Assembly (NCBI GenBank): GCA_965204715.1
Contig: OZ242009.1
Span: 4,030,001 to 4,094,000, forward strand
Reading direction: 5' to 3'
Length of the DNA stretch: 64,000 nt
From: CATOSP01 sp965204715
GTDB lineage: Bacteria > Chloroflexota > Dehalococcoidia > Lucifugimonadales > UBA3495
Shown here piece after piece: positions 34,471-42,635 of this stretch. Made by a program: the position numbers and the translations under genes. The notes beneath the pieces are model-generated. The model did not search any database. It saw only the letters and a program-made list of their open reading frames with translations, and was not told where the DNA came from. The stretch's first letter is position 1, and the number at the start of each line of letters is the position of its first letter.

Positions 34471-36099
34471 TCATCGGATGCGTATGCCCGCGGCCTCCCG
34501 GTCGAAGCATCCCTGGATCAGGTCCTCTCGTTCCTGGCGCAGCAGGTCCTTGCGCACTCTCAGGCTGGGCGTGCGGGGAAGCTCCGTCCGCATCTCCAGG
34601 TATCTGGGCACCTTGAAATAGGCCAGCCGCTCCGCGCACCAGTACACCACGTCCTCGGGCTTGAGTCCGGAACCCGGCGCAGTGGCAACGTAGGCTTTCA
34701 CCTCGTCCTCCCCCAATTCCGACGGCACGGCGATCACGGCGCAGTCCATCACCTCGGCATGGCTCTTGATTACGTCCTCCACCTCCTGGGAAGAGATATT
34801 CTCACCCCTTCGCCGGATGATGTCCTTCTTCCGGTCAACAAAGTAGAGGAACCCGTCCTCGTCCAGCCAGCCGAGGTCGCCAGTATACAGCCAGTCGTCC
34901 CGGAGGGTCTGTCGCGTCTGCTCCTCGTTGTTCCAGTAGCCAGGAGTAACGGCAGGATTGTTGACCGTGATCTCCCCAACAGTGTTGACGCCTACCGGCT
35001 CGCCAGTCTCGGCATCGGCGATGCGCACCTGGTTGGTGAAGCTCGGGTCAGGGTGCTGGCGGGGCTGGCCCGACGACCCCGCGCGGCGGCGCTGGCCAAT
35101 CTGCTCGATTGTGCCGTAGCAGGTCTCGGTCATGCCGAACCCGACGATGATGTCCGTCCCGAACCGCTCCTGGAAATCGGCCAGGAAATCCGGGGAGAAG
35201 GCGGGGGAGCCGTAGAACAGCCGCACCCGGTTCTCCCGGTCGGTTGGAGACTCCGGGTTCTTGGCCAGGACCGGCATCATCATACCGATGAAGTTGACCA
35301 CCGTGGCATCGGCGGCCCGCACCTGGTCCCAGAACCGGGAAGTGCTGAAGCGGTCCACCACCACCAGGGTCGCTCCCGCCGCCAGCGCGCCCATCGTGGA
35401 GTAATACTGCACGTTGGCGTGGAAATATGGCAGGCAGGTGAAGAAACGGTCGCCAGCAGTGGCCTGGGTCCAGTGGGCGAACCCCTGTCCGGCGGCCACG
35501 TACATCCGGTGTGTCACCATCACGCCCTTGGGATTCCCCGTGGTGCCGGAGGTGTAGACCAGCATCGACACATCGCCGGGGGAGACCTTGGGGGTGTCTG
35601 CCAGCGGCGCAGTGTCCGCCAGGGCGTCGGAGAAACCGGTCCAGTCCGGGGCGTCCGGGTCATCTCCAACGACCAGCCTGTGTCGTATCGTGGGCGCAAG
35701 GTCAGCGGCCTGCTGCGCGATGTCGAGCAACCCTGAGTCGGCAACCAGTCCGCAGGCCCCGGCGTCGTTCAGGATGTAGGCCGTCTCGTCACGCTTGTAG
35801 GCCGTGTTGATTGGAACGCCGATTGCCCCGATGCTCGACAGTCCGAACCAGCAGAAGAGGTACTCCATGCAGTTGGGCATGAAGAGGCACACCCGGTCAC
35901 CGTGGCCCACTCCCAGGGAGTGGAACAGGCCGGCGGTAGCCTTCACTGCTTCCCCGAACTCGCGGAAGGTCAGCTTCCGCCCCTGCATCTCGACGAAGAC
36001 CTTGCCAGGGTTCCGCTGAACAACTGTCCCAAGGAACTCGGCCAGGTCCATGTCCCACGCGGGACGTTCAGGCGTGTGGGGTACGGCAATCTCGCTCAT
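34471..36099 (-). CDS. acyl-CoA synthetase (AMP-forming, class I adenylate-forming)
   Basis: A 542-residue ligase that activates a carboxylic acid to its CoA ester through an acyl-adenylate. The P-loop motif MLVYTSGTTGNPKGVM, the A5-like GFGMTETCYG and the hinge/A8 region DWLYTGDLGWLDEDGFLYFV are all present, with the catalytic lysine near the end (LPRTPSLRVRKDLL). Sequence resembles crotonobetaine/carnitine-CoA ligases, but the acid is unknown. I use ATG 36099 (GGAG ten bases upstream) instead of an 11-residue longer form. It feeds the acyl-CoA enzymes found elsewhere in the window. Confidence 0.92.
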   Translation of the reverse strand: MSEIAVPHTPERPAWDMDLAEFLGTVVQRNPGKVFVEMQGRKLTFREFGEAVKATAGLFHSLGVGHGDRVCLFMPNCMEYLFCWFGLSSIGAIGVPINTAYKRDETAYILNDAGACGLVADSGLLDIAQQAADLAPTIRHRLVVGDDPDAPDWTGFSDALADTAPLADTPKVSPGDVSMLVYTSGTTGNPKGVMVTHRMYVAAGQGFAHWTQATAGDRFFTCLPYFHANVQYYSTMGALAAGATLVVVDRFSTSRFWDQVRAADATVVNFIGMMMPVLAKNPESPTDRENRVRLFYGSPAFSPDFLADFQERFGTDIIVGFGMTETCYGTIEQIGQRRRAGSSGQPRQHPDPSFTNQVRIADAETGEPVGVNTVGEITVNNPAVTPGYWNNEEQTRQTLRDDWLYTGDLGWLDEDGFLYFVDRKKDIIRRRGENISSQEVEDVIKSHAEVMDCAVIAVPSELGEDEVKAYVATAPGSGLKPEDVVYWCAERLAYFKVPRYLEMRTELPRTPSLRVRKDLLRQEREDLIQGCFDREAAGIRIR

Positions 36100-36132
36100 G
36101 GCGCAACCACTCCAACAGCCCAAACCTACCAT

Positions 36133-36782
36133 GTACCCGCGCCACGGTCAACGGCTGTGAACGCGGGAGATTGCTAACTGTATCTGTATCTGCTATTCCG
36201 GCGGCACACTGTTATTATCGTTTCCCGGTCCAGTGCGAGTACCAATCTACAATTGAGACTTGGTTCTATACGGCGGTATGCTGGTTTACCTATCTCTCTC
36301 AGTGCCCTTAAACGGGACTTTTTGTCCATTTCGCAGATTATGCCCTCATGGCCCTAACGACGCCTTCCGTACTTGAGCACGACGTTCACTCCCTCGGTGG
36401 ATATCCCACGTTGTTGGGTTCGCCTCTGCGAATGCCTCGAATGGTCCATTTCGACCCAGACTCCCTGAAAAAGTTGGCCCCATCAATCTATGATTGGCGC
36501 AGATGGGGTCATTAGACAGATGGCCATACACATCGCCTTCGTTTCAAGCCTCAGAAAAATTGCGAAACTCTGGCCTAGCCACGGAACCGAGTCGAACTTC
36601 TACGGTTCTCGCAATTAAGGGCCAGTATCAAAAGTGAGTTGGACCCCGTTATTAGGACAAAGCCGCTGACCCACACGCGCGAGTTCAACCGGCAGTCCCG
36701 CAGGCGCGGCGATGCCGAGAGAAGGGCTACGGCCAAGGTAACGGAACGACCCACTAGGCAGACCAATGGACGGGGAACGGAG
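36133..36782. other. gene-poor AT-richer intergenic stretch
   Basis: About 650 bases with many short frames but no recognisable protein, ribosome site or RNA gene. Its base composition is lower in GC than the flanks. It may hold decayed sequence next to the IS982 remnant region; I can name nothing in it. Confidence 0.4.
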
Positions 36783-36788
36783 TATAAT
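36783..36788 (+). promoter_or_regulatory. -10 box directly before the repeat protein gene
   Basis: A perfect TATAAT lies seven bases before the ATG at 36796. Transcription would start at or one base from the start codon, making a leaderless mRNA. No good -35 hexamer is visible 16-18 bases upstream. Confidence 0.5.
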
Positions 36789-36795
36789 TGGCGCC

Positions 36796-37674
36796 ATGAC
36801 GACCATCAACAATCAGGACGACTTCCTCGAAGCGCTCAGGAACAACCCCCAGTGGCGGGACGCCGTGCGGGCCCAGATACTAGGCGAGGACCTGCTGCAG
36901 CTCCCAGTGAAGTTCGACGCCTTCGCGGAAGATCAGAGGGCGCAGAATGAGAAGTTCGACGCCTTCACGGAGGAGCAGAGGGCGCAGAATGAGAAGTTCG
37001 ACGCCTTCATGGAGGAGCAGAGGGCGCAGAATGAGAAGTTCGATGCCTTCATGGAGGAGCAAAAGGCGCAGAATGAGAAGTTCGATGCCTTCATGGAGGA
37101 GCAGAGGGCGCAGAATGAGAAGTTCGATGCCTTCATGGAGGAGCAGGGGTCGCAGAATGAGAAGTTCGACGCCTTCGTCGAAGAGCACAGGACAACGCAC
37201 ATCAACATAGATGCGCGGCTGGACCGCATCGACACCCGGCTGGACCGCATGGAAGGGGACTTCGGCACCATCAAGGGGGACTTCGCCAGGAACCGGACCG
37301 TCCAGGACGCCCGGAACATCGCGTACGACATGGGCCTGGAGTTCGTCCGGACCCTGGGCTCCGATGATCTGAGGGAGATGGCGGGAAACACCCTGCCCAG
37401 GAACGTGGGACGCAGCTTCAGGAACGCCGACCTGGTGGTCGAAGTGACGGACGGGACCGGCACCCGCTACATAGCGATGGAGGTCTCCTTCACCGCGGAC
37501 ATCAGGGACTGCGACCGGGCCGTCCGGAACGCCAGGCTCATCGAGTCTTTCACCGGGAAGCCGGCGCAGGCCGCGGTGGCCAGCGTCAGGAACGACAGGG
37601 AAGCCGCGGAGGCGGTGGAGTCAGGAGCGGTGTACTGGCACCAACTGGAGGACCGGACGCCGATCCCTGAGTAA
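36796..37674 (+). CDS. coiled-coil repeat protein with C-terminal PD-(D/E)XK-like domain
   Basis: A 292-residue protein. Residues 1-38 are a short head (MTTINNQDDFLEALRNNPQW), residues 39-136 are seven copies of a 14-residue unit like KFDAFMEEQRAQNE forming a long coiled coil, and 137-165 continue it (RLDRIDTRLDRMEGDF). The C-terminal part (ADLVVEVTDG, TRYIAMEVSFTADIRD) resembles PD-(D/E)XK nuclease-fold proteins of the DUF3782 kind, with D and E in the expected strands but no clear lysine. Function is unknown. ATG 36796 is preceded by TATAAT at -8 with no ribosome site, so translation is probably leaderless. Confidence 0.8.
   Translation: MTTINNQDDFLEALRNNPQWRDAVRAQILGEDLLQLPVKFDAFAEDQRAQNEKFDAFTEEQRAQNEKFDAFMEEQRAQNEKFDAFMEEQKAQNEKFDAFMEEQRAQNEKFDAFMEEQGSQNEKFDAFVEEHRTTHINIDARLDRIDTRLDRMEGDFGTIKGDFARNRTVQDARNIAYDMGLEFVRTLGSDDLREMAGNTLPRNVGRSFRNADLVVEVTDGTGTRYIAMEVSFTADIRDCDRAVRNARLIESFTGKPAQAAVASVRNDREAAEAVESGAVYWHQLEDRTPIPE
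36910..37203 (+). repeat. seven in-frame 42-bp tandem repeats
   Basis: Units start with AAGTTCGA[CT]GCCTTC every 42 bases (36910, 36952, 36994, 37036, 37078, 37120, 37162). Units two to five are nearly identical in DNA, which suggests recent expansion by slippage or unequal recombination; the first and last are more diverged. They encode the coiled-coil rod. Confidence 0.9.
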
Positions 37675-37797
37675 ACCAGGTTGGGCTCTGACTCAGCCTA
37701 TGGATCCGCGTTAGCTAACCCGATGTGCAAGTTAGAAAGGGGTTGAAAATCCAGGTCCAAACACCTCTACTGGAGTTGCTGTTCCCAGTGGAGGTGT

Positions 37798-38160
37798 GTG
37801 ATTGACCTGGACACCAAAATAATAGCAGTCTTTTGCCGCATAGATGATGCCTTGAAGCGCCTTCTTCAGGGACAACGGCTCCGAAGGAGTGGCCCCCAAC
37901 CCTTGTTGTCCGATGCTGAAGCGCTGGCCATGGAGGCGGTTGGCGAGTTCCTGGGCTTGAGCCAAGACACCGCCCTCTACCGCTACTTTCGCCAGCACTA
38001 CGGCCACTTCTTTCCGGCCATGACCCAGGTCTGCCGCACTACTTTCGCGCGCCAGGCCGCCAACCTCTGGCGGGTCAAGGAGCAGGTCTGGCAAGTCCTC
38101 CTGGGTTCCATCCGGTACGCCCCGGCCTTCGCCATAGTGGACAGCTTCCCCCCGCCCAAC
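37798..38160 (+). mobile_element. IS982-family transposase remnant (3' truncated)
   Basis: The frame from GTG 37798 gives the N-terminal part of an IS982 transposase: LLSDAEALAMEAVGEFLGL, ALYRYFRQHYGHFFPAM and QVCRTTFARQAANLWRVKE, reaching the first catalytic aspartate region AFAIVDSFPPP. After about 38160 the family sequence is lost and the frame runs on without similarity to 38271. The remaining two thirds of the transposase are missing. The left end may lie near 37717 (AACCCGATGTGCAAG), but no matching right inverted repeat was found. It is not expected to be active. Confidence 0.75.
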
Positions 38161-38397
38161 CCCAGAGGCGCTTCCGTATCATGTCTTGTGCCTTCAGTTT
38201 CTGCCCGCCGCCATGACCGGGACCATCCCGCTCGACCGTGGTCTCAAATGGCGGAAAATGTCCGGATATAACCGGAAATGTCTGCAAAACAAGATTTTCC
38301 CGGCAGTCCCACTGGGGGAATCTTGAAGACTGTCCAAGTTGACACTGCCGGATACCGTGATTAAGCTGAGAATCCGCCGGAGAGGGGCGATTCGACC

Positions 38398-38814
38398 ATG
38401 CCAAAGTCCATAGACCCACAGCGATTACGATTGTCCGATGATGGACGCGCCGGCGGCGTCCTGCTGGGGATGCGCTGCCTCGACTGCGGCGTGACGGTGT
38501 TCGGGCCGTGCGCTTTCTGCCAAAGCTGCACGTCGGACCGTCTGGAGTTGGTGGAACTCGGACAGACAGGCGTGTTGTACAGCTATACCGTGGTGCGGGT
38601 GCCTCCCGCCGGGTGGCCGGGACCGGTCCCCTACGTCCTGGGACAGGTGGAACTGCCGGAAGGCCCGCAGGTGCTGGCCGAGGTCATCGACTGCGAACAC
38701 GACCAACTCAAGATCGGGATGGCAGTAGAACTGGCTTTGCAGTCCGTTGCTTCCGAGGGCGGCGGCGAAGAGAAGCTGGTCTACAAGTGGCGTCCCGTGT
38801 CCCCTGGCGGTTAG
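38398..38814 (+). CDS. Zn-ribbon / OB-fold DUF35 protein (thiolase partner)
   Basis: A 138-residue two-part protein. The rubredoxin-like zinc ribbon uses CLDC and CQSC (plus CAFC), and the OB-fold follows with GVLYSYTVVRVPPAGW and YVLGQVELPEG, QVLAEVID. DUF35 proteins act as partners of thiolase-fold enzymes, presenting acyl-CoA. The partner is surely the thiolase gene 100 bases downstream on the same strand. It begins at ATG 38398, behind the IS982 remnant. Confidence 0.9.
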   Translation: MPKSIDPQRLRLSDDGRAGGVLLGMRCLDCGVTVFGPCAFCQSCTSDRLELVELGQTGVLYSYTVVRVPPAGWPGPVPYVLGQVELPEGPQVLAEVIDCEHDQLKIGMAVELALQSVASEGGGEEKLVYKWRPVSPGG

Positions 38815-38913
38815 GATACGGCAGAGTCATCAGACCGTCGAGGTACGGACCCCACCCGCGGCTCCCCGGCCGGCAAGGCTGTCCGGGGCCGTTGTTATCA
38901 GAGGTTATGCCAA

Positions 38914-40059
38914 ATGCGCCAAGGCCGTGAAGTAGTTGTCGCAGGCGTCGGCCTGCACCCCTTCGGGCGGTTTCCCGGCAAGGACCTGGCTACCCTGGCG
39001 ATGGAAGCCGTGCTTCCCGCCCTGAAGGATGCAGGGGTGCGCTGGAAGGACATTCCCGTAGCCTACTTCGGTCACGTCTACTATCACGGCATGTCGGTGG
39101 GGGAGACGGCCCTGGGGAAGCTGGGGCTGACGGGTATCCCCATCATCAACGTCGAAAACGCCTGCTCCAGCGGCTCCACCGCCTTCTGGCAGGCATACTG
39201 GGGCGTGACCACCGGGCTGTACGACCTGGCGCTGGCCTTCGGGGCGGAGAAGGTGCCCCGCGGTCCGGTCACCGTTACCGCCGAGGACAGCCCGGACCGC
39301 TACATCGGCGGCGACCACATGATGGCCGGGTACGCCCTGCGCATGCGCCGCTACATGGAGGACACCGGGGCGCCGGCGTCGGCCTTCGCCCAGGTTGCGG
39401 TCAAGGCGCGGCAGAACGCATCCCTCAACCCCTTTGCCCACCGCAACACCATATATACCGTAGAAGAAGTGCTGGAGTCGCGGCCCATAGCCGACCCGCT
39501 GACCCTGTACCAGTGCTGCCCCACCAGTGAGGGAGCGGCGGCGGCGGTACTATGCGCCCGTGAGTCCCTGGCGCGTTACGAGATCGACGAGTCGCGGACG
39601 GTGGGCATAGCCGCGGCGGTGCTGAGTTCCGGCAGCTACAACGGGCGGGGCAGCGATCACTCGGCGTTCAGCCCCTACCGAACCGAACCCGGCGCGCTCC
39701 AAGCCTACGAGATGGCCGGTATGGGGCCGGAGGACGTGGATCTGGTGCAGGTCCACGACGCCGCCACCATCGGCGAGTTGCAACAGTTGGAGTCGCTTCA
39801 CCTGACGCCCTTCGGAGAAGCCTGGCGCGCGACGGCGGATGGGCGGACATCGTTGTCCGGGGATATCCCCACCAACACCGACGGCGGGCTGCTGGCGATG
39901 GGGCATCCGTTCGGGGCCACGGGCATCAGGCAGGTGCATGAGACGGTCACACAGCTCCGGGGCGAGGCGGGTCAGAGGCAGGTGACGGGAGCGAGGGCCG
40001 GTCTTGCTCAATGCTCAGGCGCGGGGGACGTAACTACCGTCCACATCCTGAAGAAGTAG
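38914..40059 (+). CDS. thiolase family protein (SCP2-like acetyl-CoA acetyltransferase)
   Basis: A 381-residue thiolase-fold enzyme. The nucleophile cysteine is in NVENACSSGSTAFWQAY, the histidine in MGHPFGATGIRQVHE and the second cysteine region in LAQCSGAGDVTTVH. These fit the non-decarboxylating SCP2/lipid-transfer thiolase group that works with DUF35 proteins, as in steroid and branched-chain side-chain shortening (Ltp2/ChsH2-like, known from actinobacteria). Whether it cleaves or condenses is not visible. ATG start 38914. A small unknown gene follows after seven bases. Confidence 0.92.
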   Translation: MRQGREVVVAGVGLHPFGRFPGKDLATLAMEAVLPALKDAGVRWKDIPVAYFGHVYYHGMSVGETALGKLGLTGIPIINVENACSSGSTAFWQAYWGVTTGLYDLALAFGAEKVPRGPVTVTAEDSPDRYIGGDHMMAGYALRMRRYMEDTGAPASAFAQVAVKARQNASLNPFAHRNTIYTVEEVLESRPIADPLTLYQCCPTSEGAAAAVLCARESLARYEIDESRTVGIAAAVLSSGSYNGRGSDHSAFSPYRTEPGALQAYEMAGMGPEDVDLVQVHDAATIGELQQLESLHLTPFGEAWRATADGRTSLSGDIPTNTDGGLLAMGHPFGATGIRQVHETVTQLRGEAGQRQVTGARAGLAQCSGAGDVTTVHILKK

Positions 40060-40066
40060 GCGGGCC

Positions 40067-40348
40067 ATGCCCACCTTCGTGATACTGGCGGCCATGAAGG
40101 GGCGCTTCGTCTCCGAGCATGGCAACATGTACGACAACTTCCAAATGATGGGCTACGTGGCGGCTGTCGGCTCAACCGAGGCGGTCACCGAGTTCTTCGA
40201 CCAGACGCCATACCCAATACGCTGGGAGGACGTGGAGTACATGTGGGCCGAGCAACTATCGGAGTTGGCCCCCAACGCCCACTATGGAGACTATGAGCGG
40301 GTCTACATCGACTCGCTCCGGCGGCGCTGGGAGCCCAGCAACGGCTAA
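40067..40348 (+). CDS. small uncharacterised protein behind the thiolase
   Basis: A 93-residue soluble acidic protein, no family recognised. It has aromatic-rich stretches (NMYDNFQMMGYVAAVG, YPIRWEDVEYMWAEQL) and a charged end. It starts at ATG 40067, seven bases after the thiolase stop, so it is almost certainly co-translated. It may be a small accessory of the thiolase-DUF35 pair. It ends seven bases before the end of the convergent aldolase gene. Confidence 0.65.
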   Translation: MPTFVILAAMKGRFVSEHGNMYDNFQMMGYVAAVGSTEAVTEFFDQTPYPIRWEDVEYMWAEQLSELAPNAHYGDYERVYIDSLRRRWEPSNG

Positions 40349-40354
40349 GCCCGG

Positions 40355-41137
40355 CTAATAGTCCTTGGCGAAGTCCCGCAGGGTTGAGAAGTCGGCCCGG
40401 AACCCCTCGGTCAGCGCACGCCGGTCGGTGCCGTGGAGGACGAACCGCGCGCCCTGGCTGATCCAGTAAGTGGACAGGTCCGGCGTCTGGTGATGGACCA
40501 AGGTGGCAATGCCGTGGGAGTCGGCCTTGTCGATGATTCCCTTGACCGTCTCTTTGTATTCGGGGCGGTCGTAGTCGTCGGGCATACCCAGGGAAATGCT
40601 CATATCGTTGGGTCCGACGAATATGCCGTCGATGCCAGGGACGTGGAGAATCTCATCAAGGACGTTGACCGCCGCAACGCTCTCAATGCCGATGATGCAG
40701 ATGCTGTTCTTGTTCCGTTCCTCCAGGTAGGAGCGGGTGGCGTCACTGACGTGCTCGCCGGAGTCGATCACCCGGCGCACGGCATCGCCCTTGAGGGGAC
40801 GCCACTTGGCAGCGGCCACCACTTCCTTGACCTCGTCCACCGTCTCGCAGTATGGAGCGAGGATACCCTGAGCGCCAGCATCCATGACCATCGTGACGTA
40901 GTGGGAGTCGGGTATGGGTATTCGCACGATGGGGACGATGCTGGATGTGTTCAGCATCGTGAGGTAATCGGCCAGTTCGCCCCGGCTGCGCGCGCCGTGC
41001 TCGGTGTCGATGACCACGTAGTCCAGGCCCACGCCGTCCAGCACGGGGATCCAGCGGGGGTTTCTTCCGATGCTGAGCATGGTGCCGAACACCCTGCCGC
41101 CGGACTTCAAGGTAGCCTTCAGTTCCGCTCCGTTCAT
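40355..41137 (-). CDS. HpcH/HpaI family aldolase
   Basis: A 260-residue class II pyruvate aldolase of the HpaI group. Visible are the histidine in VVIDTEHGARS, the arginine in VPIVRIPIPDS, the metal ligand glutamate in CIIGIESVAAVN and the aspartate in FVGPNDMSISLG. Such enzymes split 4-hydroxy-2-oxoacids into pyruvate and an aldehyde. It starts at ATG 41137 and follows the M20 peptidase gene by 49 bases on the same strand. Confidence 0.92.
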   Translation of the reverse strand: MNGAELKATLKSGGRVFGTMLSIGRNPRWIPVLDGVGLDYVVIDTEHGARSRGELADYLTMLNTSSIVPIVRIPIPDSHYVTMVMDAGAQGILAPYCETVDEVKEVVAAAKWRPLKGDAVRRVIDSGEHVSDATRSYLEERNKNSICIIGIESVAAVNVLDEILHVPGIDGIFVGPNDMSISLGMPDDYDRPEYKETVKGIIDKADSHGIATLVHHQTPDLSTYWISQGARFVLHGTDRRALTEGFRADFSTLRDFAKDY

Positions 41138-41186
41138 TGCCAGTTCCTCCCCCCGTTTTCACGGGCGCTTCGGCTGTGTTCAGGTT

Positions 41187-42269
41187 CTAGGGGCGCGTGG
41201 TGATGATGTTCTGGCAGAACCTGGCGGTAGTCACCAGGTCGGGGATCACCACGTATTCGTCTACGGTATGCATTTCGTTGGTGGCCATGCCCACCACCAC
41301 GCAATCGATCCCGTGGAGACGCATGGCGTTGGCGTCGGTGCCTCCCCCCGATGGCTTGATGTCAGGGGTGAGGCTGAGATTCCCCATGACCCGGGTGACC
41401 AGCCTGACTATCGGGTCCTCCGGGTCCAGGTTGTACATGTGGAACATCACCTCCACATCTTCCTGGATGGTGGCGTCCCGGTAACGCTGCCTGGCCTGCT
41501 CAAGAGTGTTGGACACCTGCAACCGCAGCAGGTCCAGGGTCTCGGTATTGCGGCTGCGGAATTCGCCTCCGAAGGTTGCCTCGGCAGGCACGGCGTTGCG
41601 GACCGACCCGCCTGAAATCAGCCCGACGTTGAAGGTGGTCTCATCGTCCAGCCTGCCCTGGGGGAGCTCGTTGATGATGTCGCTGGCGATCCTGATGGCA
41701 GACAGACCCTTCTCCGGCTCGACTCCGGCATGGGCGGCCCTGCCCTTGACCTCGACGTCGAACCGCACGTAGGTGGGCGAGGCGCCGGTGACGGTGTTGA
41801 CGGGGCCGTTGCCATCGAACACAACCGATTCCTTGGCGCGAATCATGGAGTAGTCGAGGTTGACCGCACCCACCAGTCCGATCTCCTCGCCGCGGGTGAA
41901 CACTACCTGGACCGGACGGCGGGAGATTCCCTGGGCGGCCACGGCTTCCAGACCTTCGAGGATGGCCGCCACACCGGCTTTGCAGTCGCCGCCCAGGATG
42001 GTGGTGCCGTCGGATGTGATGCGGTCGCCCTGGATGCGGGGTTTGATGCCCCGGCCCGGCTCCACGGTATCCATGTGGGCCGACAGTAGCAGGGGATCGT
42101 CGCCTTCCTCAGAGGCAATTACGTTTCCGTGGGCGTCGCGGGCAACCTGGAAGCCTAACCGGGTCAGGCGGCCTTCCAGATGTCGTGCAACTTCTTCCTC
42201 TTCATCGGAGGGGCTGTCAATCCGAACCAGTTCGCAGAATGACTTGACCAATCTTTCCTGGTCTACCAT
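41187..42269 (-). CDS. M20 family metallopeptidase (PepT-like)
   Basis: A 360-residue di-zinc peptidase. Metal ligands H65 and D67 lie in LLSAHMDTVEPG, the bridging D95 in GGDCKAG, the catalytic E128 and ligand E129 in FTRGEEIG, and the last histidine in NEMHTVDEYV. The sequence SAHMDTV and GRGIKP resemble tripeptidase T-like proteins. It would trim small peptides in the cytoplasm. The ATG start at 42269 is normal; the tRNA-Glu gene lies upstream. Confidence 0.92.
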   Translation of the reverse strand: MVDQERLVKSFCELVRIDSPSDEEEEVARHLEGRLTRLGFQVARDAHGNVIASEEGDDPLLLSAHMDTVEPGRGIKPRIQGDRITSDGTTILGGDCKAGVAAILEGLEAVAAQGISRRPVQVVFTRGEEIGLVGAVNLDYSMIRAKESVVFDGNGPVNTVTGASPTYVRFDVEVKGRAAHAGVEPEKGLSAIRIASDIINELPQGRLDDETTFNVGLISGGSVRNAVPAEATFGGEFRSRNTETLDLLRLQVSNTLEQARQRYRDATIQEDVEVMFHMYNLDPEDPIVRLVTRVMGNLSLTPDIKPSGGGTDANAMRLHGIDCVVVGMATNEMHTVDEYVVIPDLVTTARFCQNIITTRP

Positions 42270-42437
42270 GTTTCACTCCCTGGGCCGTACTGCAATGGTC
42301 AGTGGCTGGCTTGAGAACCCGCGGTTGCCCGTAGACGGCCGATATAGCTTTGGACATTATACAACAATGAAATCCAATGGCAGTGGGGTACAGGGACGGA
42401 ACATGGGTAAGGGGCACTGGGCAGCAGTTGATGAGAT

Positions 42438-42514
42438 TGGTAGCGCGTGCGGGATTCGAACCCGCGATCTCCGCCTTGAGAGGGCGGTGTCCTGGGCCTC
42501 TAGACGAACGCGCC
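42438..42514 (-). tRNA. tRNA-Glu (anticodon CTC)
   Basis: Read on the minus strand: acceptor GGCGCGT (42514-42508) pairs with ACGCGCT (42448-42442) with one G-U, discriminator A and encoded CCA (42440-42438). The anticodon stem CCGCC/GGCGG encloses CTCTCAA, giving CTC at 42480-42478 for codon GAG. The T arm GCGGGTTCGAATCCCGC is standard. Confidence 0.95.
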
Positions 42515-42635
42515 ACGCAATGGAGTTTCCAGTAGAGGCAAAACCATGTTATCAAACCCGTTTTCCCTTGTAAACCACTGTTGAACCTGCTTCCCCTACA
42601 CTTAACCCCCTGTGATGCGGGTCGAAGCGTTCGTG

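Noticed and set aside
33895..35736. 613-residue plus-strand frame opposite EVE and CoA ligase
   Set aside because: Antisense shadow; composition is that of complemented codons with no recognised domain.
36910..37203. CRISPR-like array of 42-bp repeats
   Set aside because: Repeats are directly tandem without unique spacers, are in frame and encode a coiled coil.
38270..38330. Hairpin around CAAGATTTTCCC and GGGGGAATCTTG as right end of the IS982 element
   Set aside because: It does not match the possible left end and carries no transposase tail before it.
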